Shown here: one piece after another, positions 31,514 through 44,172 of the stretch
How the letters are laid out: each line of letters begins with the position of its first letter
Position numbering within the stretch: the stretch's first letter is position 1
Assembly (NCBI GenBank): GCA_033398695.1
Contig: JAWKAU010000216.1
Span: 1-64,000, forward strand
DNA: 64,000 bases
Source of the DNA: Orobanche coerulescens
Lineage: Eukaryota > Streptophyta > Magnoliopsida > Lamiales > Orobanchaceae
Reading direction: 5' to 3'
Notes under the pieces: generated by a model
What the model saw: only the letters and a program-made list of their open reading frames with translations
Database searches by the model: none
What the model was told of the DNA's origin: nothing
Made by a program: the position numbers and the translations under genes

Positions 31514-34498
31514 TGTAATATCCGCAATTTCAATTCGGTAATTTTCTTTTCGGCGGAAGTCCGTTTTGGCGACTCGCTCATGACCTTTTCGTCATTCCGA
31601 GAATGATTAATTCTGCACTTTTTGTCATCCGAGTTCGTTTCGGTATCGTTTTGTTGAGTTCCGAGCTTTTAGCGACTTTTCCGCACTTGAGCTCGATTCT
31701 TGCGAATCTCGTTCGAAACTGCCATTTCGAGTTTCACGTAAGTCCGTTTAACTTTGTTAGGCGTGTTGTGAACTTCGGTTTGGTTATTCAATCACGTATC
31801 GTGATTTTCGGACGTTTTGGGCCATTTTTGTAATTTCCCAAAGTTTGGGGTAATTACTTCGTCGTCAATTCCGACACTTCGGGTGGTCGGAATCGTGTGT
31901 TCTCTTAACGCTTGGATTCGTCTTCGCGAGTACTTCGTAACCGTATCTCCGGTTTTTACTCGAGTTCGGGTTTCGGGGTCGTTCGGACCGTCGGAGTGGC
32001 CACGGCCGAGACGGCCGCAGCAGTGCTGGTCTGGCCGAGTTACGGCCGTAAGGTGCGATTCTGGCCGTAAGTGATCGGCGAGCATGGCACGACGAATGCC
32101 GGTTACGGCCGTAAGAGTCGAGAGTTACGGCCGACGGGTGCGTGCACTTCCGACGATTGCGATTACGGCCGTAAGAGTCGAGAGTTACGGCGTATGGGTG
32201 CGAGGCGACTTAGGACGAATGCGATTACGGCCGTAAGGGCTGCACGGCACGGCCGTAAGTGCCGAGTTACGGCCGTAAGGCCCGCCGATTCTGGCCGTAA
32301 GTGTCCGGCGATGGCCATATAAGGCACAGGCGGCCGTTTTACTCATTTCTTCACTTTTCTTGCGGCTATCGGACGGGAGATTGGGAAATCGAGTTCTTGG
32401 CGATTCTTCTCGTTTCTAAGGCTTTTGGAAGATCCTTTTGATTAAATCATCATTTAATCCGTGTTCTTCGTCCGAATCAAGGTATTTCCTTGCTTAAAAC
32501 CCTACTTGTATGATTTTTGGGGGTTTTCTTCGTGATTCACCGATTTGTCCGATTTTGATGATTTGATTATGGTATTCTTGTTGTATTGGCCATGATCTCC
32601 GGATTTTGTAACTCATATATCGATTTTATCACCCGGGGCTTGATTTCCGATTTCTTCGAAGGAACCCTCGGATCCTTGTTGTTTTTCCGGTTGATTCGGA
32701 TTCCGTTTAACGTTGTTTATCCGTGGTGATGTTATTTTCGTAGTGATCGTGAGGTTGTCGAATTCTTGGTCGTTTTCGGAAGTTCGAGGGCTATCCGACC
32801 GTGTTCGTTCGTTGTTTCGTTGCTCGCGGTACCGAGGCAAGTATCTTGTCCATACATTTCATGTTTCGTAGGCATAATTATTGATAAATGATTTTATGCG
32901 AAATCCAATGTTTAATGAACGTAATAAGGGATCGGTATGTTCTCGATAAATGTTGTCTTTCAACAATAATTCTTGTAATTCGTGAATATATGTGTTCTCG
33001 GAATATATGTGTTGGTTTTGTATGTTGAAAGATGCTACGATCACTTTGAGTGAGTTTAATAGACCGTAATCCTTTGCCGTGGATTACGTAATGTTATGTG
33101 TACTTGTTCGGTAAGAGCGTAATGTGTGCGATATTGGTTGTTATTCCTTCGTGAGGAGATTGTGACACTTGGTGTTGCTTGGTATTGGTATTTACTTGTG
33201 GTTGTGTGACATTAGTTGTGAGTGTACGTCGACTAAAGTGGCCATTCTAGCGAAGTACCTAGCATTTGTATGCACATTCTAGTATTCGAATTATGGCTTC
33301 CCGTGGCGTTGTGGATGATATGTGTATGTTCACCTAGGGACGGTCCGACGGGCCTCTAGGGATACGTATTGCCGTGAGTGTGCGTATCGTGAATCGTGGT
33401 TAGCCACCCGGGGATGTCCGACGGGCTCTGCGGGTACGGTGGCCGTGAGTCTCGTACTGTGGTTAACTTTGAAATGTTTTGTTGGAGAACTGTGATTTTT
33501 GGCGCATATTTCGTCGATTAGAATGGCGTCAAATGGTAGGGTACTTAATGGAATGGCACCAATAAATGTGTTGTGTATGATTCGTCTCTTGGTTGTGATA
33601 ATTTGGTATGGGTACGTGAGTCCTGTGGTTGCTCTGTGCATTGTAGCTCTGTGGTATGTTGAGTGAGACTGTTGTCATGGTAATGTTGGATACGGTGTAA
33701 TTTCCACGGGTTATTCTTGCAGTATGTGATGTGGATGATTTGGGTCGTGGACCCCTGTGTTGTGATTGGAATGTTATAATTGGGTCGTGGGCCCTGTTAT
33801 CCGCTATCGGACTTGTATTTTGAAATAAACGATTGTTGTGCTATGTCCCTAAACATTTCGAAAGGCTTGAAAATTCTTAAATCCCAAACGTTTTCAAAAA
33901 CTCCCGAGATCGTAAAATGTTTTGTAAGTTGTAAAAAGGTTATAATCTTATCTTTCGTAATCTAAATTGTTTTGATCAAGTGAATTATCTCGTGAAGTAT
34001 ATTCATGATTTCTATGTTCTTGGAGTATGATTTGTATGGCCTGTCTTTGTATTTATACTTGCACTAGCAAAACAGTGGAGTTTTGCTAACCCCCGAGTAT
34101 TCGGGGGGTGGATGTCTGTATTGTGTCCAGGTATTTGCAGGTTGCTGGGGAGCAATTCACAGGATCGTTACGAAGGATGATGGAAGACGGCGATACTAAT
34201 CACATGAAGACCGGTGTTGAATATTTGGTGATGTCTTGTTTTGTCTTTCCGTTGTGTTTACTTTCCCCTATGCGGGATTGTTGATTTATGTTAACCCCTG
34301 CGTGGGTATGAGTTACGAGAAAGAGTAATGTATGGTCGATGTGTATGTTGTGGTAAAAGACCAAATCGGTCTAATGGTTCGTTAGTTAGCCATGTCGGCA
34401 TGTATAGTGTTAATGGGTTTTCTGTATTTAGCCTGGTAGATCCTCACGGAGGGGGTCTGCGGCGCTGTAATATTCCCGAATGGTTTGGGGGTGTTACA
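31514..34498 (+). repeat. Element B 3' LTR
   Basis: 2985-bp partner of 25949-28938 with the same blocks: array 32038-32300, TATA-like 32316-32323, hairpin pair 34065-34107, end GTGTTACA at 34498. ORFs of 60-100 codons recur in both LTRs and are not genes. Confidence 0.92.
32038..32300 (+). repeat. Palindrome array TTACGGCCGTAA in element B 3' LTR
   Basis: Copies correspond one to one with the 5' array, but several alternate between TTACGG and TTCTGG forms at matching places. The spacers also show small indels. Confidence 0.86.
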
Positions 34499-37364
34499 CA
34501 TATTTGGAATTGAAGTTGGAATCGAGTATGTTATAAAATCCTTAATATCGATATGAATTGATCATTGATATGATGAATGTGTTTAAGAGGTTTTGGTGTT
34601 TTGGATATGAATATGGAATATTCATATCTAGAATTAAGTTATGTGTTTTGGTACAATATTCGTATAGGAATACGAATATGATTCCGAGGTTGATGAGATT
34701 ATTATTCATCTTTAAGTTGGGAAGTTCATACATATTAAACAAGTGTTCAAATCGAATGATTGAGTTATTTGAAACCCTTGGAATATGATTATCTATAATG
34801 TTGAATTAATTGGATTGTCCGGATTGATGATGATAATCGGTAATTGGTTGTGATTATGAATTTAAAAAGAGGAAACTCGTATTCGTATTTAAGATCGAAT
34901 TTGGAATCGGTAATGTTTAGACCCTTGTTATTGGTTTAATTTGATTATTGATATGATTTTTGGATTGAGGAATCATATTATGGTTATGAGTTCATGATTG
35001 ATTGATTTGGGATTGTTTGGTTTTGTATATGACCGAGATATTATGGAACTGTTGGGTTATTGATCGGTTATATTGATTGTCAAGTTCGTAATTGTTTGAG
35101 TTGTATTGTTCGGTTTTATTTATGATCGGGGTATTGTTGAGCCTTTGAGTTGATTGGCTGGCTATTTCGGTTATTGATTGTTATCGAATGTGTGTTAATC
35201 GGTTATTGCAATAGGTTGAGATATTTAATCGTGGATTATGATCGTTGTGTGCGGTTGAGGCTGAAGAGCTCTTAGATTGCTTTTGGTCGGGGCTGAGGAT
35301 CTCGTAGACGAAGGCAATGGATTTGTTAAGGGCTTTGTGGTATCGGTATCGAGGCAAGTTTATACTTGTTCAGTTTTTAATATTTAATGAATGGTTTCGC
35401 GTTCATTTCATTTATAATTCATATAGCAATGATATTATAAATGTAAATTGTCGATTTGATGGTTTGTGTGTGGAAAGGATATTATCGTCGGCTTGAGGTA
35501 ATTTAAGTTTTGTTCAGTCAAGAGGATAATTATTATGTTGAGTTGTGGTATATGTTGTATGTTGAGGATTCGTAGAATGAGATTCGTATTGGCTAATTGT
35601 TGAGGGATGTTGATCCCAGGACTATTTGTGTTGAGATCTTTGGTCATGTTGATCATTCATTGGGGATGATGACCCCAAGATTGTTGTTTGGATATTGATT
35701 AGTCGTGTAGACTTTTCTTTGTCAGTTTGTCATTGTTCACTTCGGTGAGTCTTTTTAATCCTTATTGGATATGTGATTCTTTGAGCTTCGTTGTCATGTT
35801 GCATCGTGACATATCTAGAATCATATATGCATTCCGATTGGTTATTGTGTAGGATTTTTAGCTGGGCACACTATGGTTATGTGTTGATATTTACACATTG
35901 AACCGTGCACACGAGACGCAGTTCATGAGGCTAATTAGGTACATTGTCCCATGTATATTCCGGATTCCATATACGGGGTGGACATATGCACTAACACATT
36001 TCCGGACCAGGCGTATTGTGATGTCCGCCTTTGAGCCATATTGTTTGGTCGTTCATAGTCCATGTATGATTGGATATATTCGACGGTTTGTGACTGGTTG
36101 TTCATACGCCCGAGGGGTATGTTCGACAGTTGGAGTTATTTCTTTGAGATCCATTATTGTTGATCATTTGGAGTATACCTTATTGAGGGTATTCTCGGTT
36201 ATTGTTGATCTTTTGTTGATCGTTTGGAATTTACCTTGTTGAGGGTATTCTCGGTTATTGTTGATTCTTTGTTGATCGTGTCGGAGTTTATCATGTTGAT
36301 GTTATTCTCGCTCATCGTTGATCCTTTGTTGATCGTAAGGGTATTATCATGTCGACGATATTCTCGGTCGATGTTTTGGTTGACCATGGTTTTGATCATA
36401 TGAGCATTCGGGATGTACGCTGATGTTTCGGGATTTGTTATCATTGTTTTGGTGGTAGTTGATTTACAGATATGTTGTATGTTATTGGTTTATCCAGGTT
36501 GAGATTTGATTGTGCAATCCGACGGACAGGATTTGGCACAGATGGTTCATTCCACACTTATGAGTTATGATGATGTTTTGAGGATACTTGGTATTGTTTG
36601 AATACAGTACAGATGATTGTTGTTGAGTTCATTTCGTCATTTGAGGATGCGAAATGGGGATTATGGTAAGGATTGATTTGTTATGGATTGCCATGGATTG
36701 GTAAGGTTATGACGGTAAGATTACGTTGGTAGTATTATTACAGTATTATTACATTGGTATGCAATTATTTATGATGATGTGATCGATATCACTATTGAGT
36801 ATTGTGGCTGAACCTGTCTTGGGCTTTATTTTAGGTACTCGTAGATCGAGCTAGTAGCGGTCGTGAAGGGTGAGCTTCACGGGTGATACTGGATGTGGCA
36901 TGTTTTTTTTTTGAGATTTGAGTATTCTTTTCTTGTTGTTATATTTCCGCTGAAAATATATATTTTGAACTGTGTTTATATCCGCTGCGTGTGTATTTTC
37001 AAAATGGCTTTTCAGTATTTTTACCAACTCGTGTATAATTTTCAAAATGGCCTTTTTGGGTATTTCGTAAACTTGGGTTATTTCGTTGAACCCTTTTTCC
37101 TAACTATTTTTGTCAGTACGTTTAAGTGGTGGCTCGGCGTAAATTTTGAAACTGTTGAGATCTGGCATTTCGCCTTGTATTTTCAACTGGTATTTTGTGA
37201 CGGTATTTGAGAACTATATTTTGGAAAATATTTGAGTCTTTAAAATATTACCGTCATCGGTCTTTTGGCGTTTTTAAATATTTTTGAAATGGATTTTAGG
37301 CTGGTGGGTTCCGGCGCGGGACCCACGGCGCTGTAATATCCCAGTTGGTTTTGGGGGTGTTATA

Positions 37365-37926
37365 TTACAATCCACAAGAAAAGAAATTGGATTCTCGAAC
37401 CACTAGGAGTTACTTTATTGGTTACCCGGAGAAGTACAAGGGGTTTCCAAACCACAGTTCTAGAATTGTCGAAAGGCAATGCCAAATTTCTGGAAAATGG
37501 TGAAGTTATTGGGAGTGATGAAAATCAAGTTGTGGATATTAACGAAATAAGGGATAGTGATACATCACCCATGAATGTTCATAAATCCACAACCGCACCA
37601 AATTTTGTTCCTGTTTTCAAAACCAAGAACAACATTTGAATAATGAACAAACACCCCATGAAGGAAATAACTTACCAACTCAAACAAGTGAACCAGTTGG
37701 AATAGCATTAAACAAACCTGAAAGGGTTAGAAAGTCAACTATTCATGATGATCATATAGTTTACTTGCAAGAGACAGATTTTGATATTGGCATTGATAGT
37801 GATCCTGTATCTTTTTCACAAGCCATAGAAAGTGATAAGTCTGAAATGTGGATTGATGTTATGAAAGAAGAGTTGAAATCAATGGCTCAAAATATAGTAT
37901 GGGATCGCATAAACTTGCCAGAAGGT
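37365..37926 (+). pseudogene. Ty1/copia pol fragment (end of integrase to start of RT)
   Basis: Frames at 37366-37440, 37418-37639 and 37636-37926 together read as a copia polyprotein. The segment after the integrase core (SYFIGYPEKYKGF) is followed by an acidic spacer and the start of RT (FSQAIESDKSEMW, MKEELKSM, LPEGC). At least two frame changes and an early stop are present. It is cut on the left by element A and on the right by LTR C. The remaining RT is not found on the far side of LTR C. Confidence 0.85.
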
Positions 37927-38266
37927 TGTAATACCTCGGGTATTCCATGCTGTTAAATAATATGTACTTCATTTTTAGCAATTATATATTGCGCTCCATC
38001 TCACGATGCTTGCATTTTTATACGTTGTGTTTAGACAGTATTCTTGCGAACAAAACCTTGACCACATTTATTAAATGTTGTTGTGACGTAATTGTATGAT
38101 GTTGATGATATGTCGGTGACGTACCTTGATGTCGTTTAGCAATTATCGGTGCAAATATGACAGTGGCCAACGTCTTGTTCCCCGAGGAAATTGCTTGACG
38201 GGTCTAAAGGAAAGTCATGCTGTCATGGTTAAATGTGATAAAATAACTAGTGGATTAAACATACCT

Positions 38267-38635
38267 TACGTACGTTAAAATGTATGCATAACGTATGCTA
38301 CTCGCCTCGTTTTACATACATTAAAGAGTATGCATTACGTACGTTATCCAGTCTTCAGTCTACGGACAAGAATCTTCAATTATGCATTATCAGATCAACT
38401 TTTGGCGCACTAGAAAACAATCGAGTCAACTGATCATAATGTACGTTAATCATTAAATCTTACGTACATTATGAGAGGAGTGTTACATATAATACTGCAG
38501 CATTATGTACATAATGATGGGGGTCATTTCGGGAAGCAGCCTTTGATCATACTTACGTACGTTAACAGTTGAATGTAACATACATTAAATTCCTTACGTA
38601 CATAAACCTTGAGGCATAACGTACGTTAAACACAT
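38267..38635 (+). repeat. Palindrome array TTACGTACGTTA in LTR C
   Basis: About a dozen diverged copies are present, such as TTACGTACGTTA, TTACGTACATTA, TAACGTACGTTA and TTATGTACATAA. The array ends just before TATAAAAC (38644-38651). It is more decayed than the element A array, in line with an older insertion. Confidence 0.78.
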
Positions 38636-38643
38636 CATGACGT

Positions 38644-38651
38644 TATAAAAC
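38644..38651 (+). promoter_or_regulatory. TATA box of LTR C
   Basis: TATAAAAC lies about 10 bp downstream of the palindrome array and is followed by a pyrimidine-rich stretch, as at U3/R boundaries of plant LTRs. Confidence 0.6.
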
Positions 38652-38752
38652 AACACCTCCCCTTTCATTTCTCACAAACGAAAATTCATTTCCCTCTCTA
38701 AAAACATCCTCCAGCTACCTTGATCGATTTCTAGCCTTCCAAACCGCATATT

Positions 38753-41183
38753 TGTAACACCCCAAACTAGGCGGATATTACAGTGTCGTGGACCCTCGAC
38801 TGGGACTCACAAGGCGAATGAAAACTGATGAATTAAATAATATAATTATAGTACCGAACCACATTATATTACCAAATACTCTGATGAGGAGCTTAAGTAC
38901 AATACACCAGGACAATACAGAATACTAGTATATTTTATATGAAGATAAAATACACCACCCTGAATAAATAAACATCTCAAACGGAATTTGCAGCGGAAAA
39001 TACAAATGACGGAAATGGCTGAAATGACTGAATGACTGAAATAACCGGAATGACTGGGGCCCCCTACTAGTATCACTGGGACTCCTCGCCGTCATCATGC
39101 TCTTCCCGTGCCTTTGCCTTGCCGTGACCTGAAAACAAAATCCCCCAACGGGGTCAGTTACACAGAACAACAATCCTCAAGGGTTGAAATTACACAATCA
39201 TGATTTAACTGTAGTTATGAAATATCCTTAGTTATGAATTACGCTGAAGAGGAGTATCATAGTACGCCCGTAGTGTTCTGTGCAAGTGTACAAGACGGAT
39301 GACCGGACACACCCGTTCTTGTACCTAATTAGTCTCACGGAGTTAATCTTTACCGTGTGCACCGTCCAATGTATCACTCCCAATACATGGCCATCGCGTG
39401 CCCGACTAAAAATTCCACACATCCGCACCCGGCCACGCAATATGAACCCACAAGGTCATATGAACAAGAATGACCACAATGAATATCAAAGGATAATAAT
39501 TCGACAAGGTCAAAAATGACTCACCGAGATGAAAATAATAGTGAAGTGATTGATAATCCAATGAAATGATTGGAACCGCCGTTCCTCGTGAATGAAATGA
39601 TTATTCAACAATTACAAGTCTCAATACGGTTAATACAATGATGAATGAGTTATGATTATGAATGAACAACAACAAAAGGAATGAATATCCTTTTAACCGA
39701 GTAAGAATTAACTTACACAACACCGGTGACAATTATCCTTCCACGAACAACGTCCTAATTGAGATATCGGTCGCTCGAACAACCTTGAATAAATACAATC
39801 ACCAACAATTCGTTCAACATATGAATCAAACACGAATATAACGAACTCAAAACGTCGATACGATTAAACTAAGTTCATTGGGGCATTATATCGAACACTT
39901 TGTGAACAAACTTCGATTGTTCATAACCAAGCCTCAATAATACCAACATCAAAACCCCAAGAAGTGTTTCAAACCAACAAAACCTCTTCAATACGATCAA
40001 TAATCCAATATGAATATACAAATTCGTGATTACAACAACAATTAATCGAAAACCCCCAAATCCAACTCAATATTCAAAGTGTTCTTGAATAATCCTTCAA
40101 TAATCCAATGAATAATCGAACATATCTATAATCATGTGTATATCACTTCATACAACATGATCTTAGCATCCAAAACATCATATCTCAACACAAATCGAAA
40201 ATCCAAGAGGTTTGATGAAGATTACCTTTGAAGATCCAAGCACTATGATCCGAAGAAATCGCGTTAGATCAACAATCCGAGCTACACGATCGAAAGGAGA
40301 TGAAGAAAATCACACTCTCAAGTGATAGGTGAAGGGAAATCTTCCCCTCAAGCCTCTCTCTCTCGTATGAAGGTGAAGAAGTGAAGAAATGAGCTGAAAC
40401 TCGCTCAAAAAACACAATTATAGAGTTGACTGCCCTGTGTGCCGCGGCCCAGCTGAAGTGTGCCACGGCACAGGGCCAAAACTGCCGACAGTGATCGGCA
40501 GCGTGCCGCGGCACGGACGAGTGTGCCGCGGCAGTGACTCGGCAGTGTGCCGCGGCCCTGCCGGCATGTGCCGCGGCACAAGGTACAGAAGGGTTTGGCC
40601 AAAAATGCAACACGAGTGTGCCGCGGCCCGGACGGGTGTGCCGCGGCAGTGACTCGGCAGTGTGCCGCGGCCCTACAGGCATGTGCCGCGGCACAAAGTA
40701 CAGAATGCTCGGCCAAAAACTGGAACATGTGTGTGCCGCGGCGCACACTCCTTGTGCCGCGGCCCACACCCCCTTGGGTCCTAAAATGATGAAAAATGAC
40801 CCGGGAAGGGAATAAAAGCAATAGGAATTAATATTTGGGAAACAATAACACGAAATGGAAGTACGGAAACCCCAAAACGGTGGTTCCAAACAATGATTAC
40901 AAAGGTTCGCCCAACAAAACACAATTTGAGCAATGAGGAGATTAAAAATGACATGAACTCCAACGTCAACAACGACTAATGAATCAATTTCCACGATCAA
41001 GATAATACTCTTGTCTCGATTCCCGAATAAGGTTGAAACAATGAACAATATCGATACACAACTTGAAGTTATTCCGAACGGTGAACACGGATGAATGATT
41101 ATTATCAAGTGAAAAATTACATAGTGACAATTACCGAATGAAGTTACTGAATGATAATGACTGAATTACAACCGGGTATTACA
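38753..41183 (-). repeat. Element 6 3' LTR
   Basis: Starts TGTAACACCCC and ends GGGTATTACA. It contains a CCCC/GGGG hairpin near 39142-39153, the palindrome array 40437-40772 and a TATA-like ATTATA (minus strand TATAAT) at 40417-40422. A 279-codon ORF across it (40269-41108) is an LTR shadow. Confidence 0.93.
40437..40772 (-). repeat. Palindrome array GTGCCGCGGCAC in element 6 LTR (left)
   Basis: About 12 copies of TGTGCCGCGGC. Two blocks of about 120 bp within the array repeat each other (40515-40600 and 40630-40720), which suggests expansion by local duplication. The right LTR array is 48109-48442. Confidence 0.87.
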
Positions 41184-41222
41184 TACACCCCCCCTTAAAA
41201 GAGTTTCGTCCACGAAACTAAG
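41184..41222 (-). promoter_or_regulatory. Element 6 polypurine tract with GTTTCG hairpin
   Basis: Minus strand: GTTTCGTGGACGAAAC, CTCTTTTAAGGGGGGGTG, TA, then the LTR. Confidence 0.85.
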
Positions 41223-41565
41223 GGTCAAACAACTCGGGATAACTCTCCCACATACTATCCTCAGTTTCCCAAGTAGCCTCTTCGACTCCGTGTCTAGACC
41301 ACTGAATTTTAACCAAAGGAATCGCCTTATTCCTCAACTGTTTGATTCGCCGCTCTAAAACTCGTATAGGACACTCCTCATATGAATGATCATCCGCGAT
41401 CTCGATTTCGTCGAACTGAAGTATGTGACTCGGGTCGGCAACATACTTCCGTAGCTGAGATACGTGAAACACATTATGAATTCGGCTTAACGCCGGAGGT
41501 AAGGCCAAACGATAAGCTAGATCGCCTACTCGTTCCAAAATCTCAAACGGTCCAATAAACCTCGG
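41218..41565 (-). pseudogene. Integrase C-terminus and chromodomain of element 6
   Basis: Continues the integrase in a different frame, with the GPFEILERVGDLAYRL-type segment followed by the chromodomain (IQWSRHGVEEATWET, YPELF). A small deletion near 41570 shifts the frame relative to the integrase core. The chromodomain itself is open and complete to its stop. Confidence 0.88.
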
Positions 41566-42661
41566 ACTCTCATTTTCCGAAATGGAAAATACCTCGACTC
41601 AGGGATACCTTGAGCAAAACGTGGTCACCCGTCTCGAACTCTAGTGGTCGACGACGATTGTCTGCATAAGATTTCTGTCGACTCTGAGCGGTCAACAAAC
41701 GACTCCTGATCAAAGCTACCTTCTCACGGGTGGCTATAAGCATATCGGGCTCGGTGCCGATTGGTTCTGATAAGTCGTCCCAACACAAAGGAGATCGATA
41801 ACGACGGCCGTACAAGGCCTCGTAAGGCGCCATCTTAATCGAAGCATGCCAACTATTATTATACGTGAACTCGATCAATGGTAGTTGGGCTTCCCAATCG
41901 TCTTTCCAATCGAGGACACATGCCCTCAACATGTCCTCCAAAGTCTGAATAGTCCTCTCTAATTGTCCGTCGGACTGAGGGTGAAAAGATGTGCTGAAAT
42001 TAAGCTGAGTTCCCATGGCACGATGAACTGATTTCCAAAAATGAGACACAAACCGTCCATCACGATCGGAAACGATACTTTTAGGAGTACCGTGCAGTCT
42101 CACTATCTCTTTGATGAATAACTGGGCAAGTCTTTCGGGACCCCAAGTATCCTTAATCTCAAGGAAATGAGCTGATTTAGTTAAGCGGTCCACAATTACC
42201 CAGATCGTATTCATGCCACGACGACTCGTCGGCAAACTCGTGATGAAATACATAGAAATGTCTTCCCATTTCCATTCTGGAATAGAGAGAGGTTTCAGCA
42301 TACCCACCGGTCCCTGATGTTCAATCTTGACTTGTTGACTGGTTAAGCATCTCGAAACAAATTCTGCGACTTCTCGCTTCATATTACTCCACCAGTAATT
42401 TTGTTTCAAGTCTTTATACATCTTGATAGATCCCGGATGAACAGAATAAGGGGTAGCATGAGCTTCTCTCAAAATCGAGTTTTTCAACTTGTCATTCGCC
42501 GGTACGCACAACCTATTCTTAAATCTCAAAAGTCCATCCTCGTGGACCACGAATCCAGGGGCTTTCCCCTGAGCCACATCCTCACGGATGCGCAACAATG
42601 ATGGGTCTGAACCCTGATTCTCTCTGATTGCCTCCTCAAGTGGCGATGAAATCTCTAACAT
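41566..42661 (-). pseudogene. Integrase core of element 6 with substituted catalytic and zinc residues
   Basis: Open for 363 codons. The zinc region has the two histidines (HATPYSVH) but CLTS where element 1 has CLMC, so one cysteine is lost. In the catalytic core the first acidic residue of the triad is Tyr (DISMYF, compared with DISMDF in element 1). The second Asp (SDRDGRF) and Glu (DGQLE) remain. A TGA separates it from RNase H. Integrase with this change is expected to be inactive. Confidence 0.88.
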
Positions 42662-43234
42662 GCAAAGTTGCCCTTGTACTCACTGTAACCATACCTCGAT
42701 CTCGGGTCTCAGAAATTCCAGCTGAAGCTCCTTCTGAACTGTTAAACGAGCAAGCATCTGCTCCTGAACGGACTTACGACTCAAGACGTCGGCGACAACG
42801 TTCGCCTTGCCCGGGTGGTAAAGGATCTCGATATCGTAATCGCTGATTAGTTCCAACCACTGTCTCTGTCGCATATTTAACTCCTTTTGAGTAAATATAT
42901 ACTTTAAACTCTTATGATCGGTGAATATCTGACAGGTGACGCCATAAAGGTAATGACGCCAAGTCTTCAACGCGAAAACCACGGCTGCTAACTCCAGGTC
43001 GTGGGTCGGATAATTAACCTCGTAAGGTCTCAATTGTCGTGAAGCATAGGCAATAACCTTCCCATTCTGCATGAGCACACATCCGAGACCCTGCCCGGAC
43101 GCATCACTATAAACCACAAATCCTTCCGTCCCTTGCGGTAAGGAAAGTACAGGTGCCGAAATTAACCGGCTCTTGAGTTCCTCAAAACTCCGCTGACACG
43201 CGTCGGACCATGTGTATTTCTTATTCTTTCGCAA
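42662..43234 (-). pseudogene. RNase H region of element 6
   Basis: Shows [33 protein letters not shown] and the [10 protein letters not shown] end. Frame is open for about 185 codons and closes at a TGA in the tether to integrase. It is joined to RT by a frameshift near 43230. Confidence 0.88.
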
Positions 43235-44172
43235 AAGGTTTCAAGGGTTGAGCGATTTTAGAAAATCCTTCCACAAACCGCCGATAATAACCGGCTAATC
43301 CGAGAAAGCTTCGGATTTCCTTAACATTCTTCGGAGGTAACCAATCTTGGATAGTCTCCGTCTTCTGAGGATCAACACGCGCTCCATCTGATGAAATTAC
43401 ATGCCCGAGAAAAGTCACTTCGGACATCCAGAACTCGCATTTGGAAAACTTTCCATAAAGTTGCTCTCATCTTAACACGTCGAGAACCTGATGAAGATGA
43501 ACCTCGTGTTCCTCTCGGTTACGAGAATAAATCAAAATGTCATCGATGAAGACAACAACAAACTGATCCAAAAAGTCGATGAAAACCCGATTCATTAACT
43601 CCATGAATACCGCAGGTGCATTAGTCAATCCAAACAGCATAACCACAAACTCATAATGACCATAGCGTGTTCGAAACGCCGTCCTCGCGATATCCGACTC
43701 TCGAATTCGCAACTGATGATATCCAGATCTTAAGTCGATCTTGGAAAATACTGAAGCTCCCTGAAGTTGATCTAAGAGATCATCAATACGGGGTAAGGGA
43801 TATTTATTCTTGATTGTCACCCTGTTCAACTCCCGATAATCAATACACAAGCGAAAAGAACCATCCTTCTTCTTGACAAACAACACCGGTGCTCCCCACG
43901 GGGATGCACTCGGTCGGATGTAACCTTTCTCGAACAATTCCTCAAGTTGATTCTTCAACTCCCGCATTTCGGTCGGGGCCATCCGGTACGGTGCCTTCGA
44001 TATTGGAGATGTACCAGGCTCCAACTCAATCGTGAATTCCACATCTCTCTGTGGAGGCAAACCAAGTAACTCGTCTGGAAAAACATCGGCATATTCCCTC
44101 ACTACCGGAATATCCGTCAACATTCCTGATGATTTCTCGGTTTTGGTCATATAGCGCCAATAACCAACACAC
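43221..44172 (-). pseudogene. Reverse transcriptase of element 6 (frameshifted)
   Basis: 44150-43467 holds the RT fingers and palm: [27 protein letters not shown] (usual Pro replaced by Leu before FG) and FIDDILIYS with both catalytic aspartates. After a frame change near 43465 the thumb and connection region continues at 43427-43221 (FLGLAGYYR). A TAG near 44172 splits RT from protease. Confidence 0.9.

Larger units (their letters stand above)
25949..34498 (+). mobile_element. Element B: non-autonomous long-LTR retrotransposon (LARD-like)
   Basis: LTRs of 2990 bp (25949-28938) and 2985 bp (31514-34498) flank a 2575-bp interior without pol. The CATAT duplication is at 25944-25948 and 34499-34503. 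Primer-binding site (28944-28960) and PPT (31497-31513) are intact. The interior retains only a few codons at the start of gag and a second PPT-like block. LTRs are very similar and most differences lie in GC-rich spots. Confidence 0.93.
24222..37364 (+). repeat. Element A 3' LTR, interrupted by element B
   Basis: It runs 24222-25948 and 34504-37364, about 4.6 kb without element B. It starts TGTAATATCTGG and ends GGGGGTGTTATA (final CA changed to TA). The upstream part has the TTACGTACGTAA array and a TATA box. The downstream part matches 1-799 and 22162-23834. Past its end the sequence changes to Ty1/copia pol. Confidence 0.9.

Noticed and set aside
40269..41108. 279-codon minus-strand ORF in element 6 LTR
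   Set aside because: It reads the GTGCCGCGGC array as Ala/Arg/His-rich repeats; the copy in the other LTR is shorter and no domain is present.
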